Virus record (IMG/VR): IMGVR_UViG_3300046001_009910
Location: 1-21,869 of that record
DNA length: 21,869 nt
Reading direction: 5' to 3' (one strand)
Source of the DNA: a virus
Position numbers and translations under genes: made by a program. The stretch's first letter is position 1; each line of letters opens with the position of its first letter. Under the pieces are notes generated by a model. It searched no databases. It saw nothing but the letters and a program-made list of their open reading frames with translations, and was not told the DNA's origin. Shown here piece by piece: positions 14,456 to 21,227 of this stretch.

Positions 14456-15553
14456 ATGAACAACAGAGATCTGCTAAAAGAAGCAATCGCTGATGCAAAA
14501 GCCGTTAAAGAAACTGCTATTGCAAATGCAAAAGCTGCTTTGGAAGAAGCGTTCACTCCCTATTTGAAAGAAAAGTTAGCTGCAAAGTTAGCTGAAATGG
14601 ACGATATGGAAGAAGCTGAAATCGAAGAAGCTAAAAAGGACGAAAAGGAAATGAAGGAAAATTTTGACATGGACGAATCTAAAGAAATGGATGAAGCTTA
14701 TGAAATGGACGAAATGAAAAAAGACATGGAAGAAGCTGAAGAAATGGAAGAAGGTAAAGAACTTGACGAAATGGACCTTGATGAACTTTTAAGAGAACTC
14801 GATGACATGGAAGAAGGAAAAAAAGAAGACATGATGGAAGGTGAAGAAGACCTAATCAACGATCCCAAAGGACCCACAGCACATGGTAATGTTGCTGAAG
14901 AGGAAGAAATGGAAATGGGTGAAGAAGAAGAGGAAATCGACCTTGAAAACATGTCTGAAGAAGACCTTAAATCATTTATCGAATCAGTAATCGCTGATAT
15001 GGTAGCCGCTGGGGAACTAGAAGGCGAAGTAGAAGGCGGAGAAGAAGGCGAAGAAGAGGAAACCGAAACTTCAGAAGAAGAAGAAGTTAAACTTGACGAG
15101 CTTTTAGACGAAATGAGCAAAGAAGAAAAAATGGAAGAAGGCAAAGAAGCCGATGAAGACAAGAAGAAAATGGAAGAAGAATTAGCTGAAGTTAAGAAGG
15201 AATTAGAGGAAGCTCTATCTGCTCTTGCTGAAGTTAAAACTGATTTAAATGAAGTAAACTTGTTAAACGCTAAATTGCTTTACACTAACAAAATCTTCAG
15301 AGCTAAAAACTTAACCGAAAACCAAAAGGTAAAAGTATTGGAAGCTTTTGATAAAGCCACTACTACTAAAGAAGTTAAATTAGTTTACGAAACCTTGTCT
15401 CAAGGTACAACAAACGAAAAGAAAACCGTTAACGAATCATTGTTAGCTGGTGGTGCTTCTAAAGTATCAGGTGTTGCTTCAACAAAGAAGCCAATTCTTG
15501 AGGTTAACAACCAATTTGCAAGATGGCAAACACTTGCAGGAATTAAAAAATAA
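14456..15553 (+). CDS. gp22: Prohead scaffold/core protein (T4 gp22-like)
   Basis: 365 residues from the ATG at 14456. A TTG 15 bases upstream is in frame, but the ATG has GAGGA eight bases before it. It forms the inner core on which the capsid assembles and is degraded by the prohead protease. The N-terminal MNNRDLLKE before Ala10 mirrors the start of T4 gp22, where the protease cuts after a similar (L/I)xE. Residues about 40-230 are an extremely acidic Glu/Asp/Met/Lys repeat region (many MEE, EEGE and DEM units), followed by a coiled coil (about 235-270). The C-terminus has LTENQKVKVLEAFDKA and ends FARWQTLAGIKK, typical of gp22-type scaffolds. The low-complexity region makes a long false serine-rich frame on the other strand. 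It is immediately upstream of the capsid gene. Confidence 0.93.
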   Translation: MNNRDLLKEAIADAKAVKETAIANAKAALEEAFTPYLKEKLAAKLAEMDDMEEAEIEEAKKDEKEMKENFDMDESKEMDEAYEMDEMKKDMEEAEEMEEGKELDEMDLDELLRELDDMEEGKKEDMMEGEEDLINDPKGPTAHGNVAEEEEMEMGEEEEEIDLENMSEEDLKSFIESVIADMVAAGELEGEVEGGEEGEEEETETSEEEEVKLDELLDEMSKEEKMEEGKEADEDKKKMEEELAEVKKELEEALSALAEVKTDLNEVNLLNAKLLYTNKIFRAKNLTENQKVKVLEAFDKATTTKEVKLVYETLSQGTTNEKKTVNESLLAGGASKVSGVASTKKPILEVNNQFARWQTLAGIKK

Positions 15554-15582
15554 TTTAAACACAAAAAACAAACTTAAAAAAA

Positions 15583-17295
15583 ATGTCACAAGTACAACAA
15601 TTACTCGAAAGCGCAGCTGGTTCTTGGAAGAATCTACAGAGCGATGCTGCTAAATTAGCTGGAAAGTGGACCAAAACCGGTCTTCTTGAAGGTTTGGGTG
15701 AGGTTGATAAAAACAACATGTCTATCTTGTTGGAAAACCAAGCCAAGCAATTAGTAACTGAATCTAACGAAATCGCTTCTAACTCTTTCTACCAATCAGG
15801 TGGACAAGGTGAGAACTGGGCTGGTATCGCTCTTCCTTTGGTAAGAAAGGTATTCGGAACTATCGTAGCTAAAGAATTCGTTTCAGTTCAACCTATGAAC
15901 ATGCCTTCAGGTCTTGTGTTCTTCTTGGATTTCCAATATGGTAATACAAAGAACCCATTCACTGCTGGTCAATCACTTTATGGCACTCGTAACACTGCCT
16001 CTCAGTTCCCCTTCTCTACTCCTGCTCCTGTAGGTGGTTTGTATGGTGGTCCTGAAGGTCGTTTTACCTACGCTACTAACAACTTCTCAGCTTCTGCTAC
16101 TGTAACTACAGCTTCAATCACTTCAGCTTCTCTTGCTGATGTAAACTTTGATTCTGACTTCTCAGCTTCAGTTGCTGCTGGTACTATTAAGGAAATCGTA
16201 GTAGCTAATGCTCAAACTACATTCCCTAACTTCGACCAAGATGCAGTTCGCGGTTTTGAATTAACTTCAGGTTCAGCTCTTACAGTTGCTGATTGCTTGA
16301 ATCAATTCACTACTTACAACTACACTGCTAACACTCTTACTTTCTACGTTTCTGCTTCAACTGCCGAAATCGCTGATTCAGGTGTTTATGTAGTTACTTA
16401 CCAAAAGTCAACTTCACAAGATGGCTTGAACGTACAATCAGGTGCTAACAACGGTGGTGCTATCTCAGGTTCAGGTCGTGGTGATTTCGAAGCTTCAGGT
16501 TCTTTCTCAGTACCTAACGCTGCTTCTAACACTCAGATCGTTATCCCTGAAATCAACGTTAGAATGCAATCACAGCCTATCACTGCTAAAACCAAGAAAT
16601 TGAAGGCAGTATGGACTCCTGAATTTGCACAAGATTTAGCTGCTTACCAGAACATCGACGCTGAAGCTGAATTGACTAACATCATGAGCGAGTACATTTC
16701 AATGGAAATTGATTTGGAAATCTTAGACATGTTGATCGAAGATGCTGCTGCTGCTACTGAGTACTGGTCAGCTATTAATAACCAAGTTTACAGCAACGGT
16801 GCTTTCTCTGCAAACACTTCTGCTTTCTACAACACTCAAGGTCAGTGGTTCCAAACTTTAGGTACTAAAATCCAAAAAGTATCTAACAAGATCCACCAGT
16901 TAACTTTGAGAGGTGGTGCTAACTTCTTAGTAACTTCTCCTACAATCGCTACTATCCTTGAGTCAATCCCAGGATTCGCTTCTACTAACAACGGTGAAGC
17001 TGATCAAATGGAATACGCTTTCGGTGTACAGAAAGTTGGTTCAGTTAACGGTCGTTACAAAGTATACAAGAACCCTTACATGACTGAAAACTTGATCCTT
17101 ATGGGTTACAGAGGTTCTCAGTTCTTGGAAACTGGTGCTGTATTCGCTCCTTACATTCCGTTGATCATGACTCCTCTAGTGTACGATCCTGATACCTTCA
17201 CTCCACGTAAAGGTCTCTTGACTCGCTATGCCAAGAAGATGTTACGTCCTGAATTCTACGGTAAGATCTACATCAATGGTTTGAACACCATTTAA
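15583..17295 (+). CDS. gp23: Major capsid protein (T4 gp23-like)
   Basis: 570 residues, HK97-fold shell protein. Order: N-terminal delta-like helix (1-60), VRKVFGTIVAKEFVSVQPMN (87-106), an inserted Ser/Thr/Ala/Val-rich beta region (about 165-315), the core strand and helix KLKAVWTPEFAQDLAAYQ (339-355), DAEAELTNIMSEYISMEID, and C-terminal ENLILMGYRGSQ followed by YAPYIPL-type and KKMLRPEFYGKIYI stretches. Protease cleavage is likely somewhere near Glu60 (LVTE-S), upstream of the shell domain as in T4; LLE-S at 9 is another site-like match. The leader is A-only near the ATG, with no Shine-Dalgarno. Codons are visibly enriched for C-ending forms (AAC, TTC, ATC) compared with neighbours, consistent with high expression. 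A strong terminator follows. Confidence 0.96.
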   Translation: MSQVQQLLESAAGSWKNLQSDAAKLAGKWTKTGLLEGLGEVDKNNMSILLENQAKQLVTESNEIASNSFYQSGGQGENWAGIALPLVRKVFGTIVAKEFVSVQPMNMPSGLVFFLDFQYGNTKNPFTAGQSLYGTRNTASQFPFSTPAPVGGLYGGPEGRFTYATNNFSASATVTTASITSASLADVNFDSDFSASVAAGTIKEIVVANAQTTFPNFDQDAVRGFELTSGSALTVADCLNQFTTYNYTANTLTFYVSASTAEIADSGVYVVTYQKSTSQDGLNVQSGANNGGAISGSGRGDFEASGSFSVPNAASNTQIVIPEINVRMQSQPITAKTKKLKAVWTPEFAQDLAAYQNIDAEAELTNIMSEYISMEIDLEILDMLIEDAAAATEYWSAINNQVYSNGAFSANTSAFYNTQGQWFQTLGTKIQKVSNKIHQLTLRGGANFLVTSPTIATILESIPGFASTNNGEADQMEYAFGVQKVGSVNGRYKVYKNPYMTENLILMGYRGSQFLETGAVFAPYIPLIMTPLVYDPDTFTPRKGLLTRYAKKMLRPEFYGKIYINGLNTI

Positions 17296-17327
17296 TCTAA
17301 AGTAGAAAAGGATTAATTTTCGAAAGG

Positions 17328-17354
17328 AAGCCCCGCGAGAGTGGGGCTTTTTTT
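17328..17354 (+). terminator. Terminator with GNRA tetraloop after the capsid gene
   Basis: AAGCCCCGC (17328-17336) pairs with GTGGGGCTT (17341-17349), including one G-U pair, around a GAGA tetraloop, followed by TTTTT. It is the most stable-looking hairpin in the window and ends the scaffold-capsid unit. Confidence 0.93.
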
Positions 17355-17356
17355 CA

Positions 17357-17364
17357 TATGTATA
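17357..17364 (+). promoter_or_regulatory. TATGTATA octamer after the capsid terminator
   Basis: It starts two bases after the terminator T-run. An ATG inside it (17358) is in frame with the next gene, but the second ATG at 17370 is the better start because the octamer recurs as a non-coding element elsewhere. Confidence 0.45.
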
Positions 17365-17369
17365 GATAT

Positions 17370-17648
17370 ATGTTTAATATTTTTGAAGAATTATCGTGGC
17401 CGCAGTTTACTCAACTGCCAACAGTTACAAGGTTACCGCTTCAAGAACAAGTAAACTCATACAATCAATATTTATTTGATTTGTCTACAGCAAGACAAAA
17501 TTTTATAGAAACACAAAACAAAGGACCTAGAGGAGTAGTTAATATTGGTCTTTTAGCCCAAGAAGAATACGATTCATCTTCAGAAGATTATTTCTTATTA
17601 TTACAAGAAGATGGTTCAGGAATTTTCGTAACAAAATATATAGACTAA
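17370..17648 (+). CDS. Small unknown protein
   Basis: 92 residues from the ATG at 17370; a start at 17358 would add MYRY but lies within a TATGTATA element. The sequence begins FNIFEELSWPQFTQLP, continues with a helix LQEQVNSYNQYLFDLSTARQNFIE, then short strands (GVVNIGLL, YFLLLQEDGSGIFVTKYI). There is no signal peptide, membrane segment or recognisable motif. The start lies only 15 bases after the capsid terminator, so it is either leaderless or nearly so, or is expressed by read-through. It is followed after one base by an appendage-like gene and probably shares its transcript. A small virion or assembly protein is a guess. Confidence 0.75.
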   Translation: MFNIFEELSWPQFTQLPTVTRLPLQEQVNSYNQYLFDLSTARQNFIETQNKGPRGVVNIGLLAQEEYDSSSEDYFLLLQEDGSGIFVTKYID

Positions 17649-17649
17649 T

Positions 17650-18288
17650 ATGCCAAATTTACCAATATCCCAATTACCATCTGCTAGTATTGTAACCGGC
17701 TCAGATGTATTTGCCGTTGTACAAGGTGGTACAACTAAACAAACCCCTTTAACTGCAATTATTTATTCTCCGGGAAATAACTACGGTTTATTCAATCAAA
17801 CTGGTTCAAGTACTATAATTACAAATACTACTACTGAAACTAGTTTATTAGATGGAGGAGTAGGAACTCTATTAGTCCCAGCAAATGGATTTACAGCAGG
17901 AGATGCTTATCATGCTGTCTTAACTGGAACTTTATCAGCTCAAAATAATAATAATTTACGAATTAGAATTAAAGCAAATAGTGTAATATTAGCAGATACT
18001 GGAAACATAACAATGGCAGGAGCTGATGCTGAACCTTGGAAAATGGAAGTTTATTTTTCAATTAATGCTATAGGTGCTGCTGGAGTTGCTAATATTTCAA
18101 CTGGAGGAACATTTATGTATACAAAAGATGCCTCTACAGATTTCCAAGGTATTAATTTTAGTACACAAAATACAAGTTCATTTGATACAACAATAAACAA
18201 TACTTTAGCTATTACAGCTCAATGGGGTACAGCTAATGCTGGTAACTCTATTTATTCTCAAATATTTACTTTGAATAAAACTTTTTAA
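17650..18288 (+). CDS. Virion appendage-like structural protein
   Basis: 212 residues. The N-terminus PISQLPSASIVTGSDVFAVVQGGTTKQT is a module found at the start of many phage fibre and appendage proteins (from memory; variants read ISxLP...GxDLxPVVQxGxTK). The rest is strand-rich with Asn, Thr, Ser and Gly (LLDGGVGTLLVPANGF, AYHAVLTGTLSA, LRIRIKANSVILADTG), suggesting a beta-sandwich C-terminal domain. It has no cysteine and no catalytic motif. It begins one base after the previous stop and ends before a strong terminator. A receptor-binding or head-fibre role is plausible; the exact position on the virion cannot be read from sequence. Confidence 0.8.
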   Translation: MPNLPISQLPSASIVTGSDVFAVVQGGTTKQTPLTAIIYSPGNNYGLFNQTGSSTIITNTTTETSLLDGGVGTLLVPANGFTAGDAYHAVLTGTLSAQNNNNLRIRIKANSVILADTGNITMAGADAEPWKMEVYFSINAIGAAGVANISTGGTFMYTKDASTDFQGINFSTQNTSSFDTTINNTLAITAQWGTANAGNSIYSQIFTLNKTF

Positions 18289-18309
18289 ATTTTAAAAAAT
18301 TTACTAAAG

Positions 18310-18337
18310 AGGCCTAGAGTTTTCTAGGCCTTTTTTT
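18310..18337 (+). terminator. Intrinsic terminator after the appendage gene
   Basis: AGGCCTAGA (18310-18318) pairs perfectly with TCTAGGCCT (18323-18331) around GTTT, followed by a run of T to 18337. It separates the appendage gene from the deiminase-like unit. Confidence 0.93.
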
Positions 18338-18357
18338 ACTTATAGGTACCTACCTAA

Positions 18358-18364
18358 TATGTAT
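18358..18364 (+). promoter_or_regulatory. TATGTAT element upstream of the deiminase-like gene
   Basis: It lies 20 bases after the terminator T-run and 23 bases before the ATG, the same element-to-start distance as at the copy upstream of the FAD-oxidoreductase gene within one base. It is a candidate promoter of the three-gene unit. Confidence 0.5.
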
Positions 18365-18387
18365 TATTAAACACAAAAAGTTACAAT

Positions 18388-19302
18388 ATGAAAGAAACTC
18401 CAAGTCAGTTACACTTACAAAGTTATGTAATGAATTTCCCCTTTACCTTATCAACCTCAGACCCAAACAATATTTGGATGCAGGAATTGTCAGATGAGGA
18501 ACTATTTGTTAATAAACCTAAGGCATATAAACAATTCATGGATCTTTATAGCTTCATGGCAGGTAATTCTTTAACGTATTTACTGCCATCAGAAGGTAAT
18601 TTCCAGGATCAGGTGTACGTTGCCAATTTAGGTATTTATTTACCACATATAACGGGAGAAAACCACATCGTCTTATCGAACTTTACCTCAGATCCCCGTA
18701 AAGGAGAAGAGTTGGTTGGAGAAAAATTCTTTAATCAAATGGGTTATCAAACAGCTATTTCCCCTTACAAATGGGAAGGTGAAGCTGACTTGAAATATCT
18801 TTACGATAATGTGTATATTGGAGGTTATGGTATCCGTTCAAACATAAAAACATATGAGTGGATGGAGAAAAATTATGATATGAATATTATCAAAGTAGCT
18901 ATGGTTGATGAATATTTGTATCACTTAGATTGTTCTATTTTTGCATTAAACCCAGATCAAACTCTAGTATGTACTGAATTATTTGATCCTGCCGAATTAG
19001 CTGAAATCGAAAAACACACTGAAATTATTGACGTGGATATTGAAGATGCTTTAGGTGGAATGACAAATTCTGTTCGTATGGGTAACATGATTTTATGTGC
19101 TTCTAACATTTCTGAGATGAAAAAAACTCACGAGTACTATGAAGGTGAAAAACATAAACTTGCTTCATTAGAGAAAATTTGTTCAGACGCTGGTATGGAA
19201 CCTGTAATATTCAACCTTTCAGAATATATGAAATCAGGAGCTATGTTAAGCTGTATGGTAATGCATTTAAACAGAATTGATCACAACAGAACCTTACTAT
19301 AA
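18388..19302 (+). CDS. Guanidino-modifying enzyme superfamily protein (DDAH/arginine deiminase/amidinotransferase-like)
   Basis: 304 residues. The superfamily uses an active-site Cys to attack the guanidino carbon of arginine-like substrates. Its motifs appear in order: ANLGIYLPH (79-87), VLSNFTSDPRKGEE (95-108), the substrate-carboxylate motif KWEGEADLKYL (128-138; E130, E132), GGYGIRSN (145-152), the catalytic His in YHLDCSIF (H179, D181), and the nucleophile near the C-terminus in SGAMLSCMVMHLNR (C289). All catalytic-type residues are therefore present and the length suits DDAH or a compact deiminase. The substrate (free arginine, methylarginine, agmatine, protein arginine) cannot be told from this. 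It opens a unit after a terminator and overlaps the decarboxylase-like gene by one base (TAATG). It is unexpected in a head-gene region. Confidence 0.82.
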   Translation: MKETPSQLHLQSYVMNFPFTLSTSDPNNIWMQELSDEELFVNKPKAYKQFMDLYSFMAGNSLTYLLPSEGNFQDQVYVANLGIYLPHITGENHIVLSNFTSDPRKGEELVGEKFFNQMGYQTAISPYKWEGEADLKYLYDNVYIGGYGIRSNIKTYEWMEKNYDMNIIKVAMVDEYLYHLDCSIFALNPDQTLVCTELFDPAELAEIEKHTEIIDVDIEDALGGMTNSVRMGNMILCASNISEMKKTHEYYEGEKHKLASLEKICSDAGMEPVIFNLSEYMKSGAMLSCMVMHLNRIDHNRTLL

Positions 19303-20048
19303 TGGCACAAACACTTCAAGATTGGCTAAACGGTGAGGTAAAACAGCTACAAAAACTTCCCGTAGGCGAGTTATCTAATACTTTCTTTTTTAGAGACCCA
19401 ATTCGCCCAATGTTTATTGACTATGAGCATTTTTACTCACCTGCTGATGGTACAATTTTATACCAAAAATACGTTCAAGATCCTACTTCACCTATAATTG
19501 AAATTAAAGGTATAGATTATACATTACAAGATGTATTAGGTGATGATGAATACAATAAACCATCGTTAGTTATCGGTATATTTATGTCATTTTACGACGT
19601 TCATATCAACCGCATACCCTATGGTGGAATATTAAAATATAAGCCACTAGACGTTATAGAATCAACCAACAAACCAATGTTAGCGGTTGAAAAAGATATT
19701 CTAAACAAAATTGTTAATCCTAACAATATGGAATATCTTAAACATAACGAAAGAATGTGGAATCAAATTTACTCACCTTCTTTAGATTACACTTATTACC
19801 TTGTCCAAATTGCAGATGAGGATGTAAACGTAATCGCTCACTTCACAAACTCACAAAACGATACATTTGCTCAAAATGAGAGATTTTCTTTAATAAGATG
19901 GGGGTCGCAGGTCGATCTAGTACTCCCATTGGACGAACGATTCGATTTTGACCTTGTTTTAGATGACCACATGCACGTAAATGCTGGGTTAGACAAGCTA
20001 GTTAAAATTAATTTTAAAAATGATGAATCAACCAACTCACGAAGATGA
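19302..20048 (+). CDS. psd: Phosphatidylserine decarboxylase-family protein (pyruvoyl-type)
   Basis: 248 residues. Family enzymes cleave themselves at Gly-Ser, turning the Ser into a pyruvoyl group that decarboxylates phosphatidylserine or, in some members, amino acids. Motifs in order: SPADGTIL (46-53; D49), IKGIDYTLQDVLG (68-80), the signature IGIFMSFYDVHINRIPYGG (91-109; H101), HNERMW (148-153), and RFSLIRWGSQVDLVLP (194-209) with the putative processing site between G201 and S202. The spacing D49-H101-S202 is close to that of the Asp-His-Ser triad in the E. coli enzyme, and cleavage would give a 47-residue alpha chain, a normal size. The usual LGST is WGSQ here. No N-terminal membrane segment is seen. 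It overlaps the deiminase-like gene by one base and phoH by 29. Confidence 0.85.
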   Translation: MAQTLQDWLNGEVKQLQKLPVGELSNTFFFRDPIRPMFIDYEHFYSPADGTILYQKYVQDPTSPIIEIKGIDYTLQDVLGDDEYNKPSLVIGIFMSFYDVHINRIPYGGILKYKPLDVIESTNKPMLAVEKDILNKIVNPNNMEYLKHNERMWNQIYSPSLDYTYYLVQIADEDVNVIAHFTNSQNDTFAQNERFSLIRWGSQVDLVLPLDERFDFDLVLDDHMHVNAGLDKLVKINFKNDESTNSRR

Positions 20049-20757
20049 TATCTTCAAAGAAAAAAGAAAACCAAAAAATCCAATCAAATTTAAGTTACAA
20101 CTAAACGAGGAACAAAAAGCAGCTAAAGCTAAAATACTAGAAAGTACAATTACTTTATTAGCAGGAGCTGCTGGTTCAGGTAAAACATTACTTGCTTGTC
20201 AAATTGGTTTAGAAAAACTGTTTATGAGAGATGTTGAAAAGGTAATTATTACCCGACCAACAGTATCTAAAGAGGAAATTGGATTCCTACCAGGTGATTT
20301 AAGAGAAAAAATGGATCCTTGGGTTCAACCAATCTATCAAAATATGTTCTTGCTTTATGATAAAACTAAGATTGAAGAACTTATTAAAGAAGATAAAATA
20401 GAAATTGTACCTGTATCGTTTATGCGAGGCAGAACATTTGTAAACTCTGTAGTAATTGTAGACGAGGCCCAAAACGTAACACACGAGCAAATGGAAATGA
20501 TCGTTACTCGTATTGGTAAAGGATCTAAAATGATCATTTGTGGTGATGATGCACAGGTAGATTTAAAACAAAAACGCGATTCCGGATTTAAGTTTTTATA
20601 TGCGGCTGCTAAAAAGATTAAAAATCTTTGTGCTATATCTTTGAAACAAAACCATAGAGACCCAATCGTAGAAGATTTAATCAACTTGTACAACGATGCT
20701 TACGAATCTGGTTTAAATTTAGGTACCTCAGGAAGTAACGGAAATTCCAGAAAATAA
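20020..20757 (+). CDS. phoH: PhoH-like ATPase
   Basis: 245 residues. Walker A GAAGSGKT (49-56), IITRPTVSKEEIGFLPGD (76-93), Walker B VIVDEAQN (145-152), the GDDAQVD sensor (175-181) and KQNHRDPIVEDLI near the C-terminus give the full PhoH order. PhoH proteins are RNA-associated P-loop ATPases common in phages. Despite the name, a link to phosphate starvation is not supported here by any regulatory site. Two adjacent ATGs (20020, 20023) are possible starts. The gene overlaps the decarboxylase-like gene by 29 bases, so it is in the same unit. The N-terminus is a hydrophilic extension and the C-terminal tail is Gly/Ser/Asn-rich. Confidence 0.95.
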   Translation: MMNQPTHEDDIFKEKRKPKNPIKFKLQLNEEQKAAKAKILESTITLLAGAAGSGKTLLACQIGLEKLFMRDVEKVIITRPTVSKEEIGFLPGDLREKMDPWVQPIYQNMFLLYDKTKIEELIKEDKIEIVPVSFMRGRTFVNSVVIVDEAQNVTHEQMEMIVTRIGKGSKMIICGDDAQVDLKQKRDSGFKFLYAAAKKIKNLCAISLKQNHRDPIVEDLINLYNDAYESGLNLGTSGSNGNSRK

Positions 20758-20780
20758 TAAATAGTTCCATAATTTTTCAA

Positions 20781-20788
20781 TATTTATA
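20781..20788 (+). promoter_or_regulatory. TATTTATA octamer upstream of fibre-region genes
   Basis: It lies in the 42-base gap after phoH, 11 bases before the next ATG, within a purely A/T stretch except for one C. It belongs to the same family as the other octamers. Confidence 0.5.
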
Positions 20789-20799
20789 TATAAAAAAAC

Positions 20800-21216
20800 A
20801 TGGCTGCTGGAAAATATTCTTTTATTATTGAACAAGGTGCAACTTTAAATTTAGAATTACAATACAAAGATTCAACAGGTGATCCTATAAGCTTAGCAGG
20901 TTACGAGGGTGCTATGCAGATTCGTTCCACATATAGTGGTAGTGGTACAACTTATTTAACTTTAACTTCTAGCTTAGGAGACACTTATAATTTTAATAGT
21001 GGTAGTGCATTTTTAAGTTTCTCTGGTAGTAACGGTACTACACCCGTAGCATCTGGTAGTATAGGAATTTATGCAGGTTGGGCTGAAACACAAGATTTAG
21101 TCTTTACAGGTAATGCTTACTATGATATTGAACTTACTTCTGGAAGTGAAAAAATTAGATTGCTCGAAGGTCAAGTACAATTAAGCAAACAAGTTACTGA
21201 AGTTAATCCTGCCTAA
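20800..21216 (+). CDS. Tail/baseplate-region structural protein
   Basis: 138 residues. It opens AAGKYSFIIEQGATLNLELQYKD, followed by DPISLAGYEGAMQIRS, a variable Ser/Gly-rich beta middle, then AYYDIELTSGSEKIRLLEGQVQLSKQVT. This is a common small phage virion module: an N-terminal polarised-polymer-like strand pattern and a terminal (R)LLEGxV...VT. It often sits just upstream of fibre genes in T4-like phages as far as I recall. It has no cysteine and no enzymatic motif. It starts 11 bases after a TATTTATA element in an A-rich leader and is followed after 11 bases by the collagen-like fibre gene, so the two probably act together at the virion surface. Confidence 0.85.
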   Translation: MAAGKYSFIIEQGATLNLELQYKDSTGDPISLAGYEGAMQIRSTYSGSGTTYLTLTSSLGDTYNFNSGSAFLSFSGSNGTTPVASGSIGIYAGWAETQDLVFTGNAYYDIELTSGSEKIRLLEGQVQLSKQVTEVNPA

Positions 21217-21227
21217 ACGAGTTTGTA

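Noticed and set aside
14698-15162. 154-codon frame on the minus strand rich in serine
   Set aside because: It is the complement of the GAA/GAG/GAT-rich acidic region of the scaffold gene; low-complexity Glu codons read as Ser codons on the other strand.
20299-20693. Two minus-strand frames inside phoH
   Set aside because: They are antisense to conserved PhoH motifs and overlap each other; typical shadows.
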